From Chromera velia (Eukaryota; Sar; Chromeraceae): a stretch of 28,484 nt of DNA. A program made the position numbers and the translations under genes. Below are positions 10,050 through 20,613 of the stretch, piece after piece; position 1 is the stretch's first letter, and each line of letters begins with the position of its first letter. Location of the stretch: positions 2,501 through 30,984 of the forward strand of contig JAHBMJ010001436.1 in the NCBI GenBank assembly GCA_018398765.1, given 5' to 3'. The notes below the pieces were generated by a model that had not been told where the DNA came from, searched no databases, and was given only the letters and a program-made list of their open reading frames with translations.

Positions 10050-11208
10050 TCATCCAAGCAGTCTCTCTCGTGCCAGCAGCACGGCCGTCGACGATGTCCA
10101 CTTGCTGATCATCTCGACCGAACGTCGCTGTCTGCACCTCCGTACCCTGCCTGTCGGCAACCATATCCACTCTGTCACCCGACTGCTGCAAGTCCGGACA
10201 ATCCGCTTGCTTATATCCGTACTACTTGCAGTTATGACACTTCCCCTTGAAGGTCGAACCCGAGCTCTCTTGCCTGGACTGAGAAGCTCCACGACCACCA
10301 CCTCGGAGTCCACCTCTGCCTCTCCCTGCTTGTCCTCCTCCTCAAGAGCTGCTGCTGGATGGCTGCTCACTAGCACCGCCAGAACTGTGCCCACTGGCAC
10401 TACCCCCGTGTCCACTTCCTCTGCCGTAGCCGTTGCCACGTCCATGTCTACGACCTCGACCACGAAGGCCACTAGGCACCCAAGGCCCGATCTTCCTAGG
10501 TCCTGCAAACAGGGCAATCTCAAGCCCCCGACGAGTCACCTGCTAGCTGGGCTTCTTCCTAGCCAGCACCTGTATAAGGGAATTCCCAGCTGCAGATGCG
10601 AGCTCCTTGATCTTATGCAAGATCGCCTTGGGGTCGTGCTGTTCTTGCTTGAGGGTGTTCCTCAAGATCGTCTGTAACTCAAAAGGGACAGCATTCATGA
10701 GGTACTCCGCCCTTTTCTTTTTCAGGATCTTCACACCGAACTGGACAGCCTGCGCCTCCAGGTTCCTCCACTCAGTGGCTATGAGTGAGAGGTTGGCGGC
10801 AAAAGCTCCCCTCGTTTTGTAAAAGGCGTCGTACTTTGCGGTGATGGCATCTTTCATATCCACGTCCTCGATTCCAAAGGCCTGGTCCACCGCCGCCCAC
10901 ACCTCTCTCCTGAAGAGGGGGTAGTTGACCCTTGCTGGGTCTACCTCGGAGAGACCAAGGTTATCGAGCACCGGCTCCGCCTCATCGTTGTCTCCCACTC
11001 CTTCTTCTGCAGCTCCCTCCCCCTCTTCCCCTTCCTCATCGTCCTCCAAGTTGAATCCACCTGCATTGCGTTGCATGAACACACTAAGGACTGCCGAATG
11101 CAAATGACATTGTTTGATAGCCTTGACTGCATTCAAAACCTGAGAGGGCTCAAGATGCAGTCTTTTCGCTTGGGTCAAGCCAAGCCACGCAGGGTCCGTC
11201 ATCTTCAT
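10050..11208 (-). pseudogene. Gag and zinc-knuckle region of the copia element
   Basis: The minus-strand reading from 11208 begins MKMTDPAWLGLTQAKRL and continues through an acidic linker into a helical stretch with WRNLEAQAVQFG and a lysine-rich segment, consistent with copia Gag. Further on, a CHNC...ADC arrangement near 10200-10245 resembles the nucleocapsid CCHC knuckle, within Gly/Arg-rich sequence. It is a fossil. Confidence 0.8.
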
Positions 11209-11370
11209 CTCTTGGAGTGCGATCTTTCAGGAAAGGATTGAATCAGTGGCCCCCAACAGGGAAAAATACTGTCGGGGACCCCTTGGCTCTGCCATCTTTC
11301 ACACAAACAGACCAAACAAGGAGAGAAAGGGAAGGATGAAAGGTGACCAGCTCAATAATTGCCTCAAGCG

Positions 11371-11383
11371 CCTGGAAGCACCA
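11371..11383 (-). other. Candidate primer-binding site of the copia element
   Basis: Directly inside the 5' LTR the minus strand reads TGGTGCTTCCAGG. TGG is the usual start of a site complementary to a tRNA CCA end. I cannot name the tRNA. Confidence 0.4.
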
Positions 11384-11925
11384 CAGAAAAGTGTGATGCC
11401 AGTTGTTCTACCATACAACTAGAGGAGACGGCAATATAACTGAATCATTTTACATCCATTCATCGACTTACAGAAGGAGTCTATCCAACCAGGGAAGAGT
11501 CATCAGCTTCCACCTGTTCAAATCAATCTAGTAACTGTCAATGAAAGAATATTTCCTACGCGTGTGCATGGCCTTTGAATCTATACTGCCCTCCTGTCAT
11601 ACTTAAACTTGAGAGGCCTAAAGCAAGTCAACATCAACACGATCGACTCAAAGACACACAAAAATTCTGGCCTGCCACAGCCAACCATCACTGTCACTCA
11701 GTTATTTACAAAGTGATCAGCGCTTAGCTAGCTACGCTCGATGTGTTACACTCCACATTGAAGCAAGCTCTCTCAATCAAGTCAGCCTTTCAAGCATGCT
11801 CTTCAATTCAGTCTGCCTGCATGCGCGCCCCAGTCTGCCACGCTTCATCGCGCGTTCGGATTCGTAGGGCGCCGCTTGCTCGTGACGCACGTATTCTCAC
11901 TTGCATTGCATACATACTTTTCACA
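11383..11925 (-). repeat. 5' LTR of the copia element
   Basis: A 543-bp copy paired with 4753-5295. It reads TGTGAAAAG...CTTTTCTGT on the minus strand, so the 3' end is not the usual CA. The flanking ACCCA at 11926-11930 matches the other side of the element. Confidence 0.92.
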
Positions 11926-11930
11926 ACCCA

Positions 11931-12429
11931 CATTCTATGAGAGACGAAGCTGGGGTACTCAGTCAGAGTAAGTTAGAGAAAACTTAGAGTATCATAGAGA
12001 TACCATAGAGACAAAATTAAATCCCCATACACTCTTAGTACCGGTATCACGACTAATCACTACTAATCGGTATTTGCTCAGCTAGGGGGGGAGAACATTT
12101 AAAATTTATGGTTAACGAAAGTTAATGCATCCAGCCTAATCCAGCCTATTTTTATAAGCATTGTACACATTTGTACACGACGGCACTACGCACTATTGCA
12201 AGACATGGCAACACTCTATATGTTCCATACTACTGCAATTTATAGCCTTTCAGCCCTAACCACTGAGTTTGATCAGTCCAGCGTTAAGCATACGGTATGT
12301 ATCATATCATCATCATCATTATACGCCATCGTCATCGACCAATAATTACATGTCTAACGTTCGGCAAGTCTGCATATACAAAACAGGTTGAATTAACGAA
12401 CGAATTTCTGATAATGATGATACACTTTC
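11931..12429. other. No gene recognised
   Basis: AT-rich flank between the copia element and the LINE fragment. It contains a short CATCATCATCATTATA trinucleotide run near 12306-12322 and a doubled ATCCAGCCTA near 12129-12150. No exon is supported. Confidence 0.4.
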
Positions 12430-13857
12430 TGGTTGCCTGTTGCTCTATACACGTTTGACTGTCTGCCTGTCTGCAAGTCAGATATGGATGTATTAGATGC
12501 CTTTCAATTGCGCTTTGTCCGTTGGGCTTTGAATCTGTCTCTCTCTTCTTTCCGTGTACGCATGCCGGAGGCGAGTGAGGTCCTTTTTGCCCCCCTAAAG
12601 CGGCGCATTTCTGTAAAAAACTCGTTCTCATAATTGATAAGGAGTTAGAAGCTGAAACTTTGTGTAAGAAGACGTTGTAACAATAGAAAAAGAACTATCG
12701 AACAGATTTTTTATATCATTTCTAGAAACATAGGCTGCTATATAAATTTGTTGATTTTGAAGCCATTTTTTAACGGTTTTGAATAGTAAAAAAAACGGTA
12801 TGAAACTTATAAAATTTATATGACAGCCTACGTTTCTAGAAATGATGTAGAAAATCTGTTCCATAGTTCTTTTTCTATCGTTACAACGTCTTCTTACACA
12901 ACGTTTTAGCTTCTAACTCCTTACCGATTATGAGAACGAGTTTTTTGCGGAAATGCGCTGCTTTAGGGGGGCAAAAAGCACCTTACTCGCCCCCAACATG
13001 TGGTACCTACTCTGTGTGCTGTCGGTCTACTTCCTGTACGTGTACACGTATCGATGAGACTTGCTGGGTAATACTATTTGACTAACTTAAAACACATTGA
13101 CCTCAAGATACCCACGGGTGCCTGGTCGGCTTTAATGAATGGTGATTGTCCTTGCTCGATGATGCACGCACAAAAATTGATTGGGTCGACCGGATTGGAA
13201 GAATTTGTGACTGTCAATCCAACCATCAGAAGAAGGAAAAAAGCCACCAAAGTTGGCCGTCTCCTTCTCTTAAGAGCAGTGATCAACTGGGAAGTTGATG
13301 AATGGATTGATGCTTATCTAGAAAGGGCTGCTTCACGGGGGGCGGTTTTGCAGTTTGGCAGAGCCGTCAGACCGAATATGTTCCAAACATCTTATCCTAC
13401 TGCTCAACATTCGTCTCTCTTCTTCCTGTCCTCTACTTTTCCCTCGTTTTCTTCATCCTTCCCGCGCTGCGATCTGGTCCTCAGCCCCTTTTTCAGCCTT
13501 GCTGTATATGTTGCTCGGTGGTCGCCCCCATGTACCTTACAGAGGGCTGGAAGACGCAGTTTGCCCTGTATGCAGGGGCAAAGCAGACGATCTGCTGCAC
13601 CGACTGACTAAATGTACAGAAACAAGAGCAGATCAAGAGGCTCTGAATGCAATTGTAACCGAAATTGAAGCCAAATTAGACAGAGCCCAAGAAAGAGAGA
13701 GGAAGTGGTTGCTATTGAAAAACTCCATCCCTCTAAAACATGCAACGCAAAGCGAATTGTTGGCACGAATGAAGGTCACCCTGGCACTCAGACACTCACC
13801 CATACTGGCCCTGCGACTCTTGCAAAACATCTGTCTGCACCCTCTATCATAAGGCCT
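12430..13857 (+). mobile_element. 3' end of a LINE-type retrotransposon
   Basis: Two + strand coding pieces belong to the C-terminal part of a non-LTR retrotransposon ORF2. At 12433-12560 the reading LDAFQLRFVRWALNL resembles the block that follows the RT domain in many LINEs. At 13078-13852 there is a post-RT helical region and then CPVCRGKADDLLHRLTKC, a C-x2-C...H-x4-C zinc motif of the kind found near LINE C-termini. A foldback repeat (12561-13000) interrupts it, and the reading changes frame between about 13390 and 13500. No RT catalytic box is present, so this is a 5'-truncated, dead copy. Trinucleotide repeats at 14180-14256 may be its 3' tail. Confidence 0.65.
12561..13000. mobile_element. 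Foldback palindrome (long inverted-repeat element)
   Basis: The sequence from about 12561 to 12748 is repeated in inverse orientation from about 13000 back to 12814, leaving a loop of about 65 nt. Matching landmarks include TTTTTGCCCCCCTAAAGC with GCTTTAGGGGGGCAAAAA, and TTTCTAGAAACATAGGCTG with its counterpart. Arms are close to 190 bp and differ mainly by transitions. No coding capacity is seen. It is best read as a foldback/MITE-like element within LINE sequence. I could not define a target duplication. Confidence 0.85.
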
Positions 13858-14376
13858 GCGATTCAATGCATGTGATGGTTACTTACCCCTCTGCCCGTCT
13901 CACCTTTTGAATATTCTTTTTTCATCTCCCAAAAACATCTCCCATCCCCCCTCTCCACCGGTCTTCCTGTCTGCCTCTACTGCCTGAGAGTCTCTGTTGC
14001 AGTCATCGCACTCCTCCCACCGAAGAGAAACGACATCAGCGATTAAGAAAGCATCTTTTAGATGCAGGGTGTTTAGAGTTGCGAGAATGAAGCCCCTTCC
14101 GTTGTATAATACAGGTCTGGTAAAAGGGCAATAAAGCATTGTCCTAGACTTATGCATTGCATAATGGCCTATAGAGCAATTAATAATAATAATAATAATT
14201 AATAATAATGATGATGATGATGATGATAGACAGATCAATAATAATAATAATAATGATATTGACTAAACCCAGCAGCCATCGTGTCCCAATGACAGAGGGA
14301 GTTCTGAGTATATATGCATTGCTAGCGTAGGAGCTAGCCTAGGAGCATGAAAGCTCGCTCAGAAAGGCCACATTGA
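13858..14376. other. Non-coding flank after the LINE fragment
   Basis: Possible LINE 3' UTR and flank. Apart from the trinucleotide repeats at 14180-14256 I see no gene or RNA. Confidence 0.4.
14180..14256. repeat. (AAT)n and (ATG)n trinucleotide repeats
   Basis: AAT units, then GAT units, then AAT units again, separated by a short AGACAGATC spacer. They lie 330 bp beyond the LINE stop codon, where some LINE families carry a microsatellite tail. Confidence 0.9.
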
Positions 14377-14919
14377 TAGTGATCAGGTTTGATTTGATTT
14401 GATTTGAGATCAGGCTTAACCTCAAATCAAATCTGCCGGTCTAATAGGGCTTGCTAGTAGGGTTTGCTCTGACACCCCTATCAAATCTACATCGATCTAC
14501 ATCAGATCTACCTCAAATCTGACTTTTAACCTCAAATGTGTGCCCTAAGGGACTCCATCCCCCAGACCCCCCGTTTTTATTATGTACAAAGCCTGTAACA
14601 AAGGCGACTTTATTATAATAAACAAAAACATATCTAAACCATTTGAAAATAAAGTAATCCACCATTTTTTTTAAAAAAATATTTCAAAATTGTTTCAAGT
14701 CGAATCATTAAATTCTTTTTAAATAGTCAAAAACTTAAAATTGTGACTTGTTATTGGAAAAAACTGGGAGAGCTCGCATATTAGGGAACCTGTGAAGTTA
14801 AACCTCAAATCCAACCTCAAATCCGCCTAGATTTACAAATCTAGAGCCTTAACCAGGTTAACTTTAAATCAAATCAAGTCAAATCAAATTCAAATCTATC
14901 AAATCAAACCTGGTTACTA
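14377..14919. mobile_element. Short non-autonomous TIR element, possibly hAT-like
   Basis: The left end TAGTGATCAGGTTTGATTTG and the inverted right end TAGTAACCAGGTTTGATTTG match at 18 of 20 positions. The flanking octamers CACATTGA and TATACTGA agree at 5 of 8, and the differences are all transitions, so an 8-bp target duplication is possible but weak. The sequence inside the ends is rich in CTCAAATC and TCAAATC motifs in both orientations. No transposase is encoded. Confidence 0.6.
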
Positions 14920-15196
14920 TATACTGAGTCAACCAGAAACTAGCAACCCTGAAAAAGCTAACGACATTCGTTTCTCTTCAGGAGGAGCAAGAAATACCAT
15001 CCATTTCTAGCAAACAAGCTGAAGACGAATACTTCTACTTCGATACTTCTTTTCAATTTTTTCTACTCCTGGCAGGCCATTACACTGGTAGGCCATGCAT
15101 CTACATAAGTGATGCTGGCTTATGGGATGTGCTTTGCAACCCATGTCACATAACTCTATACTTCTGCATACATATAGCTTTAATTCCCAAGGCCGA
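14920..15196. other. No gene recognised
   Basis: Spacer between two TIR elements. Open frames are short and not domain-like. Confidence 0.35.
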
Positions 15197-15418
15197 TCTA
15201 GACTCCACATATGTAAAAAAATAAAAAAGTTAATTGCCCAAAATCACTTTTATTTTTTTTTTATTAAATTTTATTTTTTTTAACTTTTAAACAGACACTT
15301 CAAGTTCAAACTTTAAGCTCAAAGCCCAGCTGATGCACAAAAATAAAAAAATAAAAAAACTAATTCAGGTTTTGGCCCGAATTTATTTATTTATTTTTTT
15401 ATATATGTGGAGACTAGA
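15197..15418. mobile_element. 222-bp MITE-like inverted-repeat element
   Basis: The left end TCTAGACTCCACATATGTAA and the inverted right end TCTAGTCTCCACATATATAA match at 18 of 20 positions. Similarity continues into A-rich and GCC(C/A)AAA segments for about 50 bp. The centre is A/T homopolymer-rich. No coding sequence. A target duplication is not clear. Confidence 0.6.
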
Positions 15419-16387
15419 GGCCCATCTTGTTATCTTAGCCTAAATGCTAGCATAGATGCTAGCCTAAGTAACTTTTAGCTTGCGATTCCAGATTTTTAGC
15501 CTACATTTTCTAGTGTAAGCTTGGTTTTTCTCCGTATATATGCATATATGCCACTATATGCATACTAACATATTGTCTAACAGACTGGTGGAAACCAGTC
15601 TGCAAATTATCTAACAAACCATTTAAGCTAGCATTTAAATATGGTGACACGTTTTTAATCTGTACAATGAATCACTCCTAACATCATGGCTTTTTATCTG
15701 ATTCTGCCTTCACTGCGCAGGCAGTCTTTGTCTCTTCACCTCTTTGTTTTCAGTATTTGACTGACAAGGGGAAGAAGACCATCATACCACTTTTGATACA
15801 GAAGCTCAAGAAACCACTCTCATGCATATACGCATTCGAATTCGCATTCGATCCCCGGTCAATTTTCAAATGCTGACATCAGGCATCGCGTGCGTCCATA
15901 CACTGATCGCTGCTTGAATTTTTCGCATACCAATGCGCGCGCACAGATTATTTTCACTATGATGCCTAGTTGGTAAAGACATATGGGTACCTTAAACCAC
16001 TCATTGTTTGCACTAGTAACCAAGCAATCACAAACAAAATACAAACATCACAAGGCATGCACAATTGAATCAACAGCAAGCAGCGCAACTAACATGCATT
16101 AAAACGATCAATTCATACAAACACCAACAACCACAAACAGTATCAAACCCAACACAATTAGAAATGAAAAGAAATAAAAGGGTGACGCCAACAGCTTTCT
16201 TTAACATAGTGTGGGGCAACATACGCGAAAAATCACTCTCTATGGATCACTCCAAGTTTTATATTCTCAATAAAAAATAAAATTCTACGCATTGACATTG
16301 GTATTGCCAATCTGCATTGAGGCTGGGTCCTACGCTGGGTCATATATACGATGATTGAGGGTTTTGTCATGCATGCCGCATCCCCAT
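15419..16387. other. No gene recognised; contains a perfect hairpin
   Basis: AT-rich DNA with several short GCTAGC and TATATGCATATA palindromes near 15450-15560. The one sharp feature is the hairpin at 15581-15602. The 71-codon frame at 16065-16280 lacks domain character. Confidence 0.4.
15581..15602. other. Perfect 9-bp hairpin with GGAA tetraloop
   Basis: CAGACTGGT, then GGAA, then ACCAGTCTG. All nine pairs are Watson-Crick and the loop fits the GNRA class when read as RNA on the + strand. No U-run follows, so it is not a simple terminator. It may be chance or a relic of a structured RNA. Confidence 0.6.
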
Positions 16388-17105
16388 TAGGGCTGGGAAA
16401 AGGTTTATTGAGAAAAGGTTCAAATCTGAAAAAGTGAACCTGTTGAACCTGTTTTAAACCTGTTGAACCTGTTGAACCTGTTTTGAACCTGTTTTGGAGG
16501 CCAGACGTGTGGCCACTGGCACAAGGCCGGCCAGGCCCGCGCCGCCCGCACAGCAACTGTCCCCAGCCGGTTCAATCTATTGTGTCGGACAGACGCATGT
16601 CAGCATATGTCAGCATCATATGTCAGCATGAAAACTTATGCTGACGGTTGCAGAAGTGAAGAAGTACACGGAGAGAGAGGGGGGGAGCGGGGGCCGTGGG
16701 GTAACCGGTGAGCAGATGAAAGAAAGAAAGAAACGCTGTGATAGTCTTATGTTAACTAAATTGTCATGATTGATACGATCATATAAATTTAATTATGGTA
16801 TTTTCCATTTTTTTCAGGCTTTTTTGAATACTAATTTTCGACTATAAACAGTGAATAACTTAAGACTAGCACCTCATATGAGCGTAAATATTGATTTAAA
16901 CTATTTAAAAACACTACTAAGGCATAGATTCTATAATAAAACGTTCTAAAAATGCATTAAAGCCTAATTTAAAGGCATAAAATAACACGAAAAAATGAGG
17001 TTTCTATTAATTAAAAGTGAACTTGTTTTTGAACCTGTTTTTAAACCTGTTTCAGGTTCATTACTTCGAAGTGAACCTTGAATCTTAAACCTTTTCCTAG
17101 TACTA
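16388..17105. mobile_element. hAT-like non-autonomous DNA transposon (718 bp)
   Basis: The left end TAGGGCTGGGAAAAGGTTTA and the inverted right end TAGTACTAGGAAAAGGTTTA match at 17 of 20 positions. The flanking octamers ATCCCCAT (16380-16387) and GTCCCCAT (17106-17113) match at 7 of 8, the duplication length known for hAT elements. Multiple GAACCTGTT copies sit near both ends (about 16436-16497 and 17028-17058), like hAT subterminal transposase sites. The middle is GC-rich around 16510-16570. No transposase frame is visible, so it would depend on a partner element. Confidence 0.8.
16597..16645. repeat. CATATGTCAG repeats with a hairpin
   Basis: Three ATGTCAGCAT copies occur in series, and the last one (GTCAGCAT, 16622-16629) pairs with ATGCTGAC at 16638-16645 across an 8-nt loop. 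It lies inside the hAT-like element. Confidence 0.75.
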
Positions 17106-17156
17106 GTCCCCATATATGAGAGGCGGATCTAGCCTAGTTTGTCAATTTATTTCGTC

Positions 17157-20100
17157 CTAAAACTCAAGGCAATTAAGACAGACGCGACTTATATACACGT
17201 TGACAACATCGGTAAAAGACCCGCGGAGCAACCGCTTTGACCTCTCATCAATCCCGTCATTGTCAATTAAAAAGAGGGTTTCCAGGGAGGAAATCCTTTG
17301 TGACCCCAAAAAGGCCAACAGAGTTTCGGTCAACTCCCTTGTCAGCTGATTGCTCTGTAGGTTGATGACGTGGAGGAGGGGGGGGCTGGATGACTCATCC
17401 ATCTCTCTATCAATGCCCTCACCCCGTCGTCTGTGAGTGCTATTGCCACCGCCGCCAGCGTTTTTAATGAAGGCAACTTCTCTGCAATGACAACCTCTGA
17501 AAGCGCCCTGCCCCCCTCCACTCCGAAAGTGCTGTCAATGAATCGGAGCTCGCGGAGAGACGACAACTGCCCACTGCCCAGGCCCACACACAATGCACGG
17601 ACCTCTTCGATCACACGAAGACCCCCTACCCAAAATTTCTCCAACCTGCGGAGATGACCGGAGGTGAGCGCAGCAGAGAACAACCCCACCTCCGCTGCAG
17701 CGTTTGCGGTTTCAACACCGCCAAACCTTATATAAAGCACTCGAAGTGCGGAGATGTGTGGGGAATTCAGGGCAGCGCCGAAAGGCTGAAACCCCTCTTG
17801 CCCAACCCCAGACAAGTTCACTGTCAAATTCCTGAAGGAAGGGACCCTGCCCCTACTCACAAGGGCGGACAGGGACTGAGTCTGATGGTGCGGCTGTAGG
17901 GACAGTGGAGCTTCTGGAGGGCCGGAAGACTGCCCGGATCTCTGGAGAGGCCCTGCAGAAACACCACGACTGCTTCTTTTGTTTACTATCCCACTTTTAC
18001 CTCCCCCAGAGACTTTAGAGAGGCCTCTGCATGAGTGAGAGCCTCTCCAAACGCTCCTGCCCCTGCCGGGGACAGAATGCCGGACTTGTCGAAACTGACC
18101 TTTTGCAATCCTGATAACTTGCCTGCTCGAATGACCTCAGCAAATCTAGTCACTCCCAAATCTGTATTCTCGCCGTGTGTCCGCAATTCAATGTCCACTA
18201 ACATAGAAAGAGCAACCCTCCCTCGAGCTAGACCCTCACAGAGACAACCAAAGCTCCTGTTGCACAGCCAATCTAGGATCACAGTTCGGAGAGCAGGAAT
18301 CTTACCGGTGCTCAAGACCTCTCCCAGAGCTATGCATCCCTCTCCCCTCCATTCCTCTGCACACGACTGTCGACATTTTACTTTGAGGGACAGATCCTGA
18401 AGAGACGACAAACACCCCCCCCCCCAGACCCTCTGCTAACCCTGCAACCCCCTCATCCCCATTTTCCATCCAGCACAGGTCGAGCTTCTGGAGGGCTGAA
18501 CACCCACCTTCACCCAATGCTAGCCCCAAAACAGATATTTCACTCCCTTTTACGCCCGCGACTGACAGCCGGAAGCTTGTGAGGGCACAAAGACCCCGAC
18601 CTGAAATGGCCTCTGCAATGGCCCAAACCTCCCCCCCAACATTGAACCTAACAATCTCAAGATCTAGACTCTGCAGGAGGGATGCCTTGCCAGTCGCAAG
18701 GCTGCGACCAAGCGTCGTGAACGTTTCAAGTATCATGTCATGTCGGCTGCACATCTTCAATCTCCTCAGCTCAGAAAAGTGCCCAGAACTGATGGTGTTG
18801 GCAAAACCAACGACCCCCACTGAATTGCTTTCAACGCCGCCCTCAGGCAGGACGAGCTCTTGAAGAGACGGCGCCCCTTTCTCCCCCAGAGCAGTCGCAA
18901 AGGCTGCTAACTGCGTGGAATCCATAAACCCCCTCCCTAGATCAAGCCGTCGCAATTTCGGGAAGCGACCTGGAACACCAAAGGCGGCAGCAGATGCAAA
19001 GGCACTCCCGCCCCCACCCTCCACCCCAGTCCCTCGGTCAAAAATATTATTCCCACTGATGTCAAATTCCTCTAGCTCTCTCAGAGAACTTGTGGAAATG
19101 AGGTCGGCAATCGGAGAGTAATCCCTCTCCCAATGATTTTGGACCCAGTCTATCGAGTGGGTGAGGCCATTTCTTTTCAATATCAGGACTCTCAAGCGAG
19201 GCACAGCCTCTCCATTGACTGCAGATGCTAAGAGCCTCTGCATTGACTGCAGATGCTAAGTACTTCAGTCCTGCCGGCCTCATATCATTTCCCTCAAGGT
19301 CAAGCATCTGCAGAGAGGTCGTCTTCTTTGCTTTTAGGGCTTCTGCTAACGTCCTCACCCCCTCTGTTTTGGCCCTTGTTCGAGCTAGTTTGAGGGACTG
19401 CAGGAGGAGTGAGTAGGGGGATGCAGAGAGGCCCTTCGCAAACGCCCTCACCCCAGAAGGGCCCAGAGGGTTGTCACTCAAGTCAAGGCTCAGAAGAGAC
19501 GGGAGCCAGCTAAACAAGAGGACAGACCCGAGGCCTTCCATTGACACACTACGGAAACTGTTGCCTGCATGCACAAGAAAAGAGTGCATCAGTGGATACA
19601 CTTTGGAAAGGGTCTCGTGCAAACAAGAAGAGGCCACCAAAGAGGAGGGGACAAAAATGCGATCATTCAATTTGAGAGAGTTCATCAGAAAGTATGACTA
19701 AAGCACCATTGAATATCAGAGGGAAATTGGATGCTCGAGTACAACAGACTGGAAGCAAGGCACACCAAAACACACGTGCAGAGAGTAGGAAAGGGCTGGA
19801 GGAACGACAGGATGCCGGATATATGGACTGACGCGCACAAAGGTACACAGATAGAAAAGATAAGATCATATTCAACTCATGCGTACTCTACGGAGACAAA
19901 CGCGGAGAGAAGCACAGAAGAATAAAAGAGTGTGAAATCAAGAAGTCTCACCTTGAGGGGAAGAACGATCGACCCAAGGAATAGCAAAAAAGCGAAAAAA
20001 TATAAAAAAAAGCGAGATAGACAGGCGGCAAACAGAGAGACGCTGCGTTTTATGTTTCCCTTTCTTCTTTTTTTCACACACATGACGGCAAACAGACAGA

Positions 20101-20573
20101 AGCATGAACACATACATATGTTCACACACTCGAACGCACAGAAAGTACAACGAAATACAAAGACAGAGGGGGGGGGGGCGGGGGGGAAGAAAGAAAGAGA
20201 TAGAAAGAGAGAGACTGAGAGAGCAAGGGAGGGGGAGGAAATAAAAAGGACCAAAATCGTTCGTATTGAAGTCTTACCCGCTCAGATGTGTGAGACTGGA
20301 CAGTGGAATTTCATTCCTCAAGTCACACAACTCGACTTCCACCTTCATTCAGGTCCGGAGAGCTGAAAGTAAAGTCGACATGCGGATCAAGAAAGAGAGG
20401 AGGACTCTGACTGACTGAGTGACTGACTGACTGACCACTCAGATCGAGATGCTCAAGAGAGCCTGAGAGCTGGTGAAAAATGACGACAGCCGGTTCACCA
20501 AAATCGCACTCTGCATGCACACAAACACACACACACACATACACACACACACACACACACGCACACACACACA

Positions 20574-20613
<40 letters not shown>

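Larger units (their letters stand above)
4753..11925 (-). mobile_element. Ty1/copia LTR retrotransposon, decayed
   Basis: Two direct 543-bp repeats (4753-5295 and 11383-11925) bound the element, and the 5-bp sequence ACCCA flanks it on both sides (4748-4752, 11926-11930). On the minus strand the order is gag, zinc knuckle, protease (DTGAS), integrase, reverse transcriptase and RNase H. Integrase before reverse transcriptase defines the Ty1/copia (Pseudoviridae) order. A polypurine tract precedes the 3' LTR. The coding part is broken in many places, roughly ten or more, and a 0.9-kb foreign segment interrupts the RNase H region. By eye the LTRs differ at about 50 of 543 positions, so the copy is old, though transition-biased decay inflates any clock. 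Confidence 0.93.

Noticed and set aside
17844-17875. A possible 32-nt intron in the LRR gene
   Set aside because: The sequence inside it reads as LRR in the adjacent frame (ALVSRGRVPSFRNL), so a frame change is more likely than splicing.
18391-18412. A possible 19-nt intron by the C11 run in the LRR gene
   Set aside because: Too short, and it would remove residues (SSLQ) that the LRR pattern needs. A homopolymer length change is simpler.
19558-19685. ATG at 19685 as the start of the LRR gene
   Set aside because: An in-frame ORF does begin there, but upstream LRR exons join into this exon at about 19557-19564 in the correct phase, so 19685 lies in an intron.
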